DNA of 64,000 nucleotides from Planctomycetota bacterium (GTDB taxonomy: Bacteria; Planctomycetota; Phycisphaerae; SM23-33): NCBI GenBank assembly GCA_022705325.1, contig JAKJER010000025.1, positions 1-64,000 of the forward strand, written 5' to 3'. The notes under the pieces are model-generated. The model saw only the letters and a list, made by a program, of their open reading frames with translations. It was not told where the DNA came from and did not search any database. Shown in pieces: positions 7,047 through 13,816 of the stretch. Positions within the stretch are counted from its first letter, which is position 1, and the number at the start of each line of letters is the position of its first letter. The position numbers were made by a program, and so were the translations under genes.

Positions 7047-8710
7047 TCCTGGATCCTCGAAACGATGTAGTCGCTGGTGAAGGCCTGCCCGTCGTAGCGG
7101 AGGAGCGTTTCGGTCGGACCGGGCAGGCCGGCCGACCGCAGCAACGAGGCAAACAAAGCGGTGCTGTTGCCCTCGACGCTGACCATTCGCCTGTCGGCCC
7201 GCAGATGTCTGGCGGCCGCTTTCGCGTCGAGCGGCCAGACCTGGGCGAAGTGAAGCATCGCGAAGGAGCCGCCCTGCTCGTTGAGTCGCTCGACCGCCTC
7301 GCGGCAGGGGCCGTATGTCGAGCCCCAGGCGATCAGAAGCGTTCGGGCGTCCTCCGGCCCGACCAGTTCGGGGGCCAGCGCCTCGTTCGTCAAGCCTCGT
7401 CCCTTCCGCAGGCGTTTGTCTTGCTGAGCCATGCGGACCTGGAAGCTCTCGCTGAGGTGCCCGAGATGGTCGTGCTCGTCGCTGTCGACGATGACGGCTG
7501 CGGGCCCTCCGGGGATGGCCCGCGGCGAGACGCCACTGTCGGTGAGGGCGTAGCGGGCGTAGTCATCGCCGCCTTCTACGACGCGGCAGTCAATGGGGCG
7601 CAGGGCGGCGTCAAGCGGACTGATGTTCTGTTGGAGGTCCTGGAGGAACTGGTCGGTCAGGATGATGGCGGGCGTCTGGTATTTGTGCGCGGTCGCCAGG
7701 GCCTGGCGGGCGATGTCGTAGCATTGTCGCACCGTCCCCGGGGCGTAGACGGCCCGCGGGAATTCCCCATGCCCGGCGTGGATGGCAAAAAGCAGGTCCT
7801 GCTGGGCAGTGCGGGTGGGCTGACCGGTGGCCGGGCCAGGTCGTTGGGCCAGCACGACTACCACGGGCAGTTCGCACATGCCGGCCAGGGAGAGGGCCTC
7901 GACCATCAGGGCGAACCCGCCTCCGCTGGTGGTGACCAAGGCCGGAGCGCCCGCGAAGGCGGCCCCGCAGGCCATATTGAGGGCGGCGATCTCATCCTCG
8001 GCCTGCTCGACCACGATGCCGTAGCGGTCGCTGACCCCGGCGAGGTAGGTCATGGTGGCGGTGCTCGGTGTCATGGGGTAGGCGAAGACGCACTTCAGCC
8101 CGGCCGTCGCGGCCCCCAGGCCCAGCGCCTCGGCCCCCGCGATCAGATTGGCGGGGGCCTTCCGGCGGCGCGGGGCCCCCAGCTTGCGTTCGATCCGGGC
8201 TGCACACTTGGCCCCCTCGCGGGCGCAGGCGATGTTCTGGGCCACCACCTCCGGGCCCTTCTTCTGGAAGTGCCGTTCCAGATAGCCTTCCAGGTCCTTC
8301 AGGCCAAGGTCCAGCAGGGTCAGTACGCTCCCGGCGGCCACGACGTTGGCCATCACCGGCGAATGGGATGTTTCCTTGGCGATCTTGGTGAAGGGGATGC
8401 AGATGACGCCGTCGCGCTCGCATTGCTCGCCGTCATAAAGGATCAAGGCGTTCTCTGTCGTATGCTCTTGCAGGATCGCGACGGCCTGTTCCGTCAGGGC
8501 GATCAGGAGATCCGCCCTTTCGCTGCCGCCCAGCAGCGGCTGGTCACCTGCCCGCACGTCGAACCAGTTCAGCCCGCCGCGGATTCGCGACATGTAGCTT
8601 TGAGTCGAGACCACGTACATGCCCAGTTGGGCGAGACTCTCGACCAGCAGGTTGCCGGTCGTCTGGACTCCTTGGCCGGCTTCGCCGGCCACGCGAATGG
8701 TGATGTCCAT
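7043..8710 (-). CDS. korA: 2-oxoacid:ferredoxin oxidoreductase, fused gamma-alpha subunit
   Basis: A 555-residue fusion. Residues about 1-190 are the gamma domain, starting ITIRVAGEAGQGVQTTG and containing MSRIRGGLNWF. Residues about 205-400 are the alpha pyrimidine-binding domain (FAYPMTPSTATMTYLAG, VVEQAEDEIAALNMACGAAFAG, TTSGGGFALM). The remainder is domain II. This gamma-alpha arrangement with a separate beta subunit is usual for KorAB-type enzymes, and no ferredoxin-like delta domain is encoded here. ATG 8710 was chosen over 8815 because GGGAG lies just upstream and the gamma domain begins at once. A TACAAT hexamer is at 8756-8761. It is cotranscribed with korB. Confidence 0.92.
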   Translation of the reverse strand: MDITIRVAGEAGQGVQTTGNLLVESLAQLGMYVVSTQSYMSRIRGGLNWFDVRAGDQPLLGGSERADLLIALTEQAVAILQEHTTENALILYDGEQCERDGVICIPFTKIAKETSHSPVMANVVAAGSVLTLLDLGLKDLEGYLERHFQKKGPEVVAQNIACAREGAKCAARIERKLGAPRRRKAPANLIAGAEALGLGAATAGLKCVFAYPMTPSTATMTYLAGVSDRYGIVVEQAEDEIAALNMACGAAFAGAPALVTTSGGGFALMVEALSLAGMCELPVVVVLAQRPGPATGQPTRTAQQDLLFAIHAGHGEFPRAVYAPGTVRQCYDIARQALATAHKYQTPAIILTDQFLQDLQQNISPLDAALRPIDCRVVEGGDDYARYALTDSGVSPRAIPGGPAAVIVDSDEHDHLGHLSESFQVRMAQQDKRLRKGRGLTNEALAPELVGPEDARTLLIAWGSTYGPCREAVERLNEQGGSFAMLHFAQVWPLDAKAAARHLRADRRMVSVEGNSTALFASLLRSAGLPGPTETLLRYDGQAFTSDYIVSRIQE

Positions 8711-8755
8711 GGCTACTCCCGAAGGCCGCGTCCGGGGACGGCGGCCAATTGCACC

Positions 8756-8761
8756 ATTGTA
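8756..8761 (-). promoter_or_regulatory. -10-like hexamer (TACAAT) upstream of korA
   Basis: TACAAT on the minus strand lies 45 bases before the korA ATG. A TTGCGA sits 19 bases further upstream, longer than the ideal spacing. It belongs to the recurring TACAAT class noted in the findings. Confidence 0.35.
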
Positions 8762-8823
8762 GCCGGCACAGGGCGCGTTATCGCAAAAGCATCCGGCCGC
8801 GCGTCCCTCCGGCACAAGAAACC

Positions 8824-8854
8824 GGGCGATGCCCTCCCACGCGGGGCATCGCCC
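8824..8854 (-). terminator. Perfect 11-bp stem-loop after the acidic protein gene
   Basis: GGGCGATGCCC (8824-8834) pairs perfectly with GGGCATCGCCC (8844-8854) across a 9-base loop. On the minus strand it begins 28 bases after the stop of the acidic protein gene. It is followed by GGTTTCTTGT, a weak T tract. A factor-independent terminator is likely. Confidence 0.7.
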
Positions 8855-8882
8855 GAAAGCTCGTCGTCAGACGGATCGGTCC

Positions 8883-9572
8883 CTACCAGCCCTTCCGTTT
8901 CCGTTTGCGGCGGGGAGTGTTATCTTCCTCGTCGTCGAAGTCCGAGTCCTCTTCGTCCTCCTCCTCGCCGGCGTCCTCATCTTCGTCTTCGTCTTCGTCC
9001 TCGTCGTAGTCCTCGTCGAGGTCGTCCTCCAGGAAGTCCTCGTCGTCATCGAGGTCGTCTTCGTCCTCGTCTTCCTCATCCAGCAGGTCGTCTTCTTCTT
9101 CCTCCATCAGGTCCTCGTCCTCGTCGTCGAGGAACTCATCGGTTTCCTCGTCCTCATCCTCGTCTTCGTCCTCTTCGTCGTCATCGATCAGGTCGAATTC
9201 TTCCTCCTCCTCATCTTCGTCCTCGTCGTCCTCGTCCTCGTCCTCATCGAATCCGAAATCCTCTTCCTCTTCCTCTTCCTCCTCGTCGAGTCCTTCGTCG
9301 TCTTCCTCCTCTTCCTCGAACTCCTCGTCGTCATCCTCGACCGCGGAGGCCCAGATGTCGGAGTCGAGAGGGAAGATGTCGAAGCCGAAGCCAGCCCCGT
9401 CGCACTCCGGGACGGGGCAGGCCCACCGTCCGCCCGCGGCCGTGGGCCTCCAGAGGATCTCGCTGCTGGCGTACTCCTGGCCGCAGTGAAGACAGCGAAC
9501 AAGCTCCGCCTCGTCGGGCGGGCGGAACGGATCTTCCAACGCCTCTTTAGGCAAGCTGAACCAGGTGACCAT
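8883..9572 (-). CDS. Zinc-ribbon protein with extreme Asp/Glu-rich tail
   Basis: A 229-residue protein of unknown function. Residues 1-78 form a small domain with CLHC at 27-30 and CPVPEC at 52-57, a likely four-cysteine zinc site. From about residue 79 to 219 nearly every residue is Asp or Glu, with scattered Phe, Leu and Gly. The chain ends with the basic motif RRKRKRKGW. Such tails can mimic nucleic acid or bind cations or basic proteins, but that is inference. The ATG at 9572 has AAAGGGGAACC upstream, whereas the longer frame to 9815 has no support. TACAAT is at 9612-9617 and a strong hairpin follows the stop. The opposite-strand open frame rich in Val/Leu is a mirror of this tail. Confidence 0.8.
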   Translation of the reverse strand: MVTWFSLPKEALEDPFRPPDEAELVRCLHCGQEYASSEILWRPTAAGGRWACPVPECDGAGFGFDIFPLDSDIWASAVEDDDEEFEEEEEDDEGLDEEEEEEEEDFGFDEDEDEDDEDEDEEEEEFDLIDDDEEDEDEDEDEETDEFLDDEDEDLMEEEEDDLLDEEDEDEDDLDDDEDFLEDDLDEDYDEDEDEDEDEDAGEEEDEEDSDFDDEEDNTPRRKRKRKGW

Positions 9573-9877
9573 CGGTTCCCCTTTCCAGTCAATTCTCGTT
9601 TTCACAGTTATATTGTAGCCTCCGCCGGTATCCTGGTCCGGCGGCCCTGGCGTCAAAACAGAAGTAAATCGGCCGCCGCCCATGTCCGGCCGGTCGCCGG
9701 CCCCGCAGGGGGTCCGGCACGAGTGCCAACGGTAGTGTAAGCACTGATTCGGCGAGTTCAAGTGCCATGGAGCGAGCGGCGCGTTTTGATTGGGGGCGGC
9801 CATCTGTCGGCTCACGACTTTTTTGTTTCGCGTCGGAACGGGCCCGCCGGGTCCTCAAGGCTCCCGGGCGGTGGGCA
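9573..9877. other. 305-base spacer between the acidic protein and APH-fold kinase genes
   Basis: The spacer holds the ribosome site and TACAAT hexamer (9612-9617, minus) for the acidic protein, and the 3' flank of the kinase gene. TTGACG on the minus strand at 9651-9656 is too far from the TACAAT to form a normal promoter with it. I see no small gene, RNA or strong hairpin in the rest. Confidence 0.5.
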
Positions 9878-10921
9878 CTACTCCTCCAGCACCGCGTACA
9901 GTTCCTGGCGGTGAGCCAGGACCCACTTGACCTTTCGTTCGATCATCTGCAGGAAGGGGAAGCCTTCCATGCGTCCGAAGCTGCCGGTGGCGGCGATGGG
10001 CAGGACGGCTTCGGCGATCATGGCCTCGCACATGAGGTAAGGCACGGCCTTGATCTCCGCCACCGAAACCACGTTCACCGAATCATAGCCCCGCATGAAC
10101 CGCTTGAAACGGGTCTTGTCCACATAGTCGGGCCACTTGCTGGGGTCCTCGCCCCCTCCGATGATGGAGAACTGGATGGCCCCGTTGGCCAGGTCGATCA
10201 CCCGCTGCTGGAGACGGGCGGCGTCGTAATCGATCACCGCCACCACGTGACGGTCACGAAAGAGCATGTTGCCCGGGTGCCAGTCGCCGTGAACGATCTG
10301 GACGCCCCATTCCTTGAGGCCCAGGTCGTTGGTCTCCTCGGCGCAGAACAGGTAGGTCTCTTCCAGCGTCTGGACGGTCTTGGTGACGATCTCGGCCGCC
10401 GGACGCGTGTCGATGGGCAGCGAGGTGGTGGTGTTGTGGATCGCCTGGTGGATCGCCTTGGCGTTGTGGTAGCTTCCGGTGGGCGGCTTGTACGACGAGC
10501 GGAAGTCCAGCAGCAGCTTGTGGTAGAGGCCCAGGATTCGCCCGGCCGAGAAGGTCGACTCCAACGAGCCGTCGTAACCGGTGCCCTCGATGTACTCGAA
10601 CAGCTCGTAGATCAGGTTGTTCCGCACGAGCATGGAGTTGTTGTCCTTGCGCGTGCCGATCAGGTGGGGTAATGGAAAGTTCTGGGCGGCCAGGGCGAGC
10701 TGGATGTCGTGCGTGAAGGCGACCTTGGGCAGGTCGTCCTTGCCGCGGGCGCGGCGCTTGAAGAGGTACTTGCCCTTTTCGGCGTCCACGATGAGCTTGG
10801 GCGCTCGTCGCGAACCCCGGGGAAACTCCTCTATCCTGCTGATGATGCCGATATCGTAGTGGCTCAAACAGATGGCCAACTCGTCGGCGCTGAATGTCTC
10901 GCGGTCCGTACTGGTTGCCAT
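9878..10921 (-). CDS. APH-fold phosphotransferase (aminoglycoside/homoserine kinase-like)
   Basis: A 347-residue member of the APH/choline-kinase superfamily. The catalytic loop is IVHGDWHPGNMLF and the metal motif VVAVIDYDAARLQQR. The N-terminal half has a lysine strand (GKYLFKRRARGKDD) and the hinge-like YELFEYIEG. Relatives phosphorylate small molecules such as homoserine, choline, aminoglycosides or spore-coat sugars. No feature here identifies the substrate, so antibiotic resistance should not be assumed. The ATG at 10921 was preferred; an in-frame ATG at 10987 would add 22 residues and neither has a strong ribosome site. TACAAT lies at 11041-11046. The gene is transcribed divergently from the metallophosphoesterase. 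Confidence 0.75.
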   Translation of the reverse strand: MATSTDRETFSADELAICLSHYDIGIISRIEEFPRGSRRAPKLIVDAEKGKYLFKRRARGKDDLPKVAFTHDIQLALAAQNFPLPHLIGTRKDNNSMLVRNNLIYELFEYIEGTGYDGSLESTFSAGRILGLYHKLLLDFRSSYKPPTGSYHNAKAIHQAIHNTTTSLPIDTRPAAEIVTKTVQTLEETYLFCAEETNDLGLKEWGVQIVHGDWHPGNMLFRDRHVVAVIDYDAARLQQRVIDLANGAIQFSIIGGGEDPSKWPDYVDKTRFKRFMRGYDSVNVVSVAEIKAVPYLMCEAMIAEAVLPIAATGSFGRMEGFPFLQMIERKVKWVLAHRQELYAVLEE

Positions 10922-11040
10922 GATCGGTTCACCGGCCGGCAATTCTGGGGCGGCATCGGCCAGATCGGGCCAGATCGGAATTCGCATCTTAATCCGTCGC
11001 GCGGGGTTGTCAAATCAAAAGGCGCCTCGCGCACGAGACT

Positions 11041-11046
11041 ATTGTA
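11041..11046 (-). promoter_or_regulatory. -10-like hexamer (TACAAT) for the APH-fold kinase gene
   Basis: The hexamer is in the divergent spacer, about 47 bases (allowing for start-site spacing) before the 10987 ATG and farther from 10921. No clear -35 element was seen. Confidence 0.3.
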
Positions 11047-11122
11047 GTCCAACCGAAAGCTTCCGGGGGAAATTTCCGCAGAGCCCATACTACCGCCGTC
11101 GCTCGTGCGGTGGAAGGGGCAA

Positions 11123-12013
11123 ATGCTTATCATGGTGGACATGAGAATCCTCATCACGGCCGACCTGCATTACGACATCGCTCGCAGCCGCCCCGGGGCC
11201 GACCAACTCGCCCGCCAGGTGCGGCGAGAGGGCGGCGACGCGCTGGTCCTGGTGGGCGACACGGCCGGCAGGGACCCCGCCCCCCTGCGGGAGTGCCTGC
11301 GCCTGTTCAGCGACTTCGGCGGGCTCAGACTGTTCGTGCCCGGCAACCACTGCCTGTGGTGTCGCGAGGGCGAGAACTCGCTTGACCGCTACAATCGCCT
11401 GCTGGCAGGGTGGGCCGCCGAGGAGGGTTTCACCCTGCTGGACCACCAGCCCCATGCGCTGGGATCCACCGGACTGGTCGGTTCGGTCGGGTGGTACGAC
11501 TACTCCCTCGCCCACGCGGAACTGGGCATCCCCCGGGCATTCTACGAGGCCAAGATCGCTCCGGGGGCGGCCGAGTACTACGGTCGGAACCCCGAGCTGC
11601 TGGAGGCCTACCGCGACGAGTTGACAGACCGCCACTTGGCTATCGCAGCACGCTGGATGGACGCCGTGCACGTCCGCCTGGGCATGACCGACGAGGCGTT
11701 CGTGGACCTGCTGGCCGACAAGCTGCGGCGCCAACTGGACGATCTGCACCCACGCGTGGAACGCATTGTCGCCTTCCTGCACCATCTGCCCTTCGCCGAG
11801 CTCGTGCCGCAGGACCGGCCAGACCGCTTCGCCTTCGCGGCCGCCTTCATGGGGTCATCCCGTCTGGGGCGGGTGCTGCTGGACTGTCCGAGGCTCACGC
11901 ACGTGTACTGCGGGCACTCGCACTGGCCCTGCCGGGCCCAGGTCGAGCACCTGGCGGTGATCAATATCGGCAGCACGTATGTGGACAAGCGGCTGGAGGT
12001 GCTGGAGGTGTAG
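11123..12013 (+). CDS. Calcineurin-like metallophosphoesterase
   Basis: A 296-residue phosphoesterase of the binuclear metal type. The motifs run in the expected order: TADLHYD, VGDTAG, VPGNHCLW, AFLHHLPF and YCGHSHWPC near the C-terminus. These supply the Asp, Asn and His metal ligands. The substrate could be a nucleotide, phosphoprotein or other phosphoester and cannot be told. ATG 11123 was chosen because GGAAGGGG lies at the right distance; ATG 11132 or 11141 would remove three or six residues. The protein has no signal peptide and should be cytosolic. The HtrA gene starts 115 bases downstream on the same strand. Confidence 0.82.
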   Translation: MLIMVDMRILITADLHYDIARSRPGADQLARQVRREGGDALVLVGDTAGRDPAPLRECLRLFSDFGGLRLFVPGNHCLWCREGENSLDRYNRLLAGWAAEEGFTLLDHQPHALGSTGLVGSVGWYDYSLAHAELGIPRAFYEAKIAPGAAEYYGRNPELLEAYRDELTDRHLAIAARWMDAVHVRLGMTDEAFVDLLADKLRRQLDDLHPRVERIVAFLHHLPFAELVPQDRPDRFAFAAAFMGSSRLGRVLLDCPRLTHVYCGHSHWPCRAQVEHLAVINIGSTYVDKRLEVLEV

Positions 12014-12128
12014 TCCGAACCAGGCAGCCCGTCGAAACGAATAACCTCCAGCGGGCACAAGGTGGCCGGCGAGATTGGCCGATGAAGGTCTGGATGCGTT
12101 CGTACCCTGGATGAGACGAGGAACGTCT

Positions 12129-13604
12129 ATGAGAGCGGAATCGTTTGGCGGACGGATTGCGGGGCGGATCGCGGCGGGGGCGGTTGTGGCGGCGCTGGCG
12201 GTGGGGGCGTGGGCCCAGACGACCCAGCCGGCCTCGCTCGTGCCACCCGCGCTCAGCGAGGCCCAGAAGACCCGCGTCAACCCGGTGGTGACGGCGTACC
12301 GCAAGGTCCAGCCGGCCGTGGTGAACATCTCCAGCCAGAAGCTTGTGCAGCAGACGTTCGGGTTGTTCGGCGGGTCGGACCCGTTCGAAGACATCTTCCC
12401 CAGCCCGCTGCGGCGGCGCGTGCCGGTCCAGAGTCTGGGCAGCGGGGCGATCATCCATCCCGGCGGCTACATCGTCACCAACGCCCACGTCGTCCGCCGG
12501 GCCGACAAGATCACTGTCACGCTTCAGGACAAGACGCAATACGAGGCGAAAGTCATCAGCGCCGATCCGCGCCACGACCTGGCCGTGCTGAAAGTGGAGC
12601 CCAAGGCGGGCCATTCGCTGCCTTACCTGCCCCTGGGCCGCAGCGACGATCTCATGCCGGGCGAGACCGTGATCGCGATCGGCAACCCGCTGGGCTACGC
12701 GAACTCGCTGACTACCGGCGTCATCAGCGCCCTGGATCGCACGCTGGAGTTCGGCGAGGACGTCTCCTACACCGGACTGATCCAGACCGACGCCCCGATC
12801 AACCCGGGCAACAGCGGCGGGCCCCTGCTCAACATCCACGGGGAGTTCATCGGCATCAACACGGCCATCCGGGCCGACGCCCAGAACATAGGCTTCGCTA
12901 TTCCGGTTGACGCGCTGGCGAGGGAATTGCCGGCTCTGCTGGACTTCGAGAGGATCAATCGCCTGATCTTCGGGGCCGAGGTCGCCCAGCGCCACACCGA
13001 GGCGGGCGACATGGTGTTCGTGACGGCCGTCCGAGCCGGCACGCCGGCGGCCCAGCTTCTGCGGACCGGCGACCGCGTCGTCCAGGTGGATGATCGGAAG
13101 GTGGGCCAGATCGTGGACTACACCTGCGGCATGTTGGACAAGCGGGCCGACCAGGTGGTCAGGCTGACGCTTCAGCGGGGGGGCAAGGACGTGGCGGCGG
13201 CTGTGCGGGTCAAGGCGAAGCCCCGCCCCAACGGCAAGGAGCTGGCCCATCGGTGGTTCGGCATGACGCTGCGCGAGGTGACGCCCGAGTTGGCCCGCGA
13301 CCTGCGACTGACGGTGGACCGCGGGCTGCTGGTGGTGGGCCTGGAGGCGGACGGACCGGCCCATCGCCTGGGCCTCAAGCTGGGCGACGTGCTGTTCCAG
13401 GTGGGGCAGTTCTACACGCTGGACCTGGAAACGCTGGGAACGGTGCTGGAAGACGTCCGGGCGGGGCAGGTGGCGCGGATCGGGATTGTCCGCCATAACG
13501 TGCGGGCCTGGGCGAACATCCAGGCCCAGGCCGCGCCTCAGACGCAGACCGCGCCGGCCGATGCGCCCGCCAAACGCGCCAAGTCCGGGCAGCAGGCCCG
13601 CTGA
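12129..13604 (+). CDS. HtrA/DegP-type periplasmic serine protease with two PDZ domains
   Basis: A 491-residue trypsin-like protease for envelope protein quality control. A signal peptide (about 1-29, ending VGAWAQ) is followed by the protease domain with the full triad: His120 in VTNAHVV, Asp150 in DPRHDLAVLKV and Ser229 in NPGNSGGPLLN. Two PDZ regions follow: about 290-375 (AGTPAAQLLRTGDRVVQVDD) and about 385-465 (GPAHRLGLKLGDVLFQVG). The tail is Gln/Ala-rich. ATG 12129, with GAGGAA upstream, starts directly at the signal peptide. Length and order match DegP/DegQ-like proteins. The large opposite-strand open frame here is not coding. Confidence 0.93.
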   Translation: MRAESFGGRIAGRIAAGAVVAALAVGAWAQTTQPASLVPPALSEAQKTRVNPVVTAYRKVQPAVVNISSQKLVQQTFGLFGGSDPFEDIFPSPLRRRVPVQSLGSGAIIHPGGYIVTNAHVVRRADKITVTLQDKTQYEAKVISADPRHDLAVLKVEPKAGHSLPYLPLGRSDDLMPGETVIAIGNPLGYANSLTTGVISALDRTLEFGEDVSYTGLIQTDAPINPGNSGGPLLNIHGEFIGINTAIRADAQNIGFAIPVDALARELPALLDFERINRLIFGAEVAQRHTEAGDMVFVTAVRAGTPAAQLLRTGDRVVQVDDRKVGQIVDYTCGMLDKRADQVVRLTLQRGGKDVAAAVRVKAKPRPNGKELAHRWFGMTLREVTPELARDLRLTVDRGLLVVGLEADGPAHRLGLKLGDVLFQVGQFYTLDLETLGTVLEDVRAGQVARIGIVRHNVRAWANIQAQAAPQTQTAPADAPAKRAKSGQQAR

Positions 13605-13707
13605 GGGAGGGCCCTTCGACTCGGGACGCTTCGCGCCAACCGGCCCGCGGGCATGACTTCTGAACCGTCGCGGGGGTTCGGTCGATAATATACCCAGGCG
13701 GGACGGC

Positions 13708-13736
13708 TTGATCGTGCTCATGGATTTACGTAAGAT
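13708..13736 (+). promoter_or_regulatory. Sigma70-like promoter for clpC
   Basis: TTGATC (13708-13713) and TAAGAT (13731-13736) are exactly 17 bases apart. The start would be near 13743, giving a leader of about 74 bases. The leader contains a GGTGGGT/GCCCACC hairpin near 13747-13764. No CtsR- or HrcA-type inverted repeat was recognised. Confidence 0.55.
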
Positions 13737-13816
13737 GGTATAGACCGGTGGGTGATTGCCCACCGATGATCCCCCCATACCGGCCCCGGGACGGGAGCCG
13801 GGGAGAGCCAAAAGAA

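Noticed and set aside
8931..9340. Simple-sequence repeat or CRISPR-like array in the GAC/GAG-rich region
   Set aside because: The trinucleotide pattern is irregular and stays in frame with the acidic tail. There are no constant repeats with unique spacers.
8829..9740. Plus-strand hydrophobic Val/Leu/Phe-rich open frame suggesting a membrane protein
   Set aside because: It is the exact antisense of the GAG/GAC-rich acidic tail (CTC/GTC codons), with no start signal. The minus-strand gene has a ribosome site, zinc-ribbon head and terminator.
9878..10921. Aminoglycoside resistance kinase
   Set aside because: The catalytic motifs are shared by the whole APH superfamily and nothing around it suggests resistance.
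11961..13811. Minus-strand open frame of 616 codons across the HtrA gene
   Set aside because: HtrA has a full catalytic triad and PDZ domains. The antisense frame has no coherent domain.
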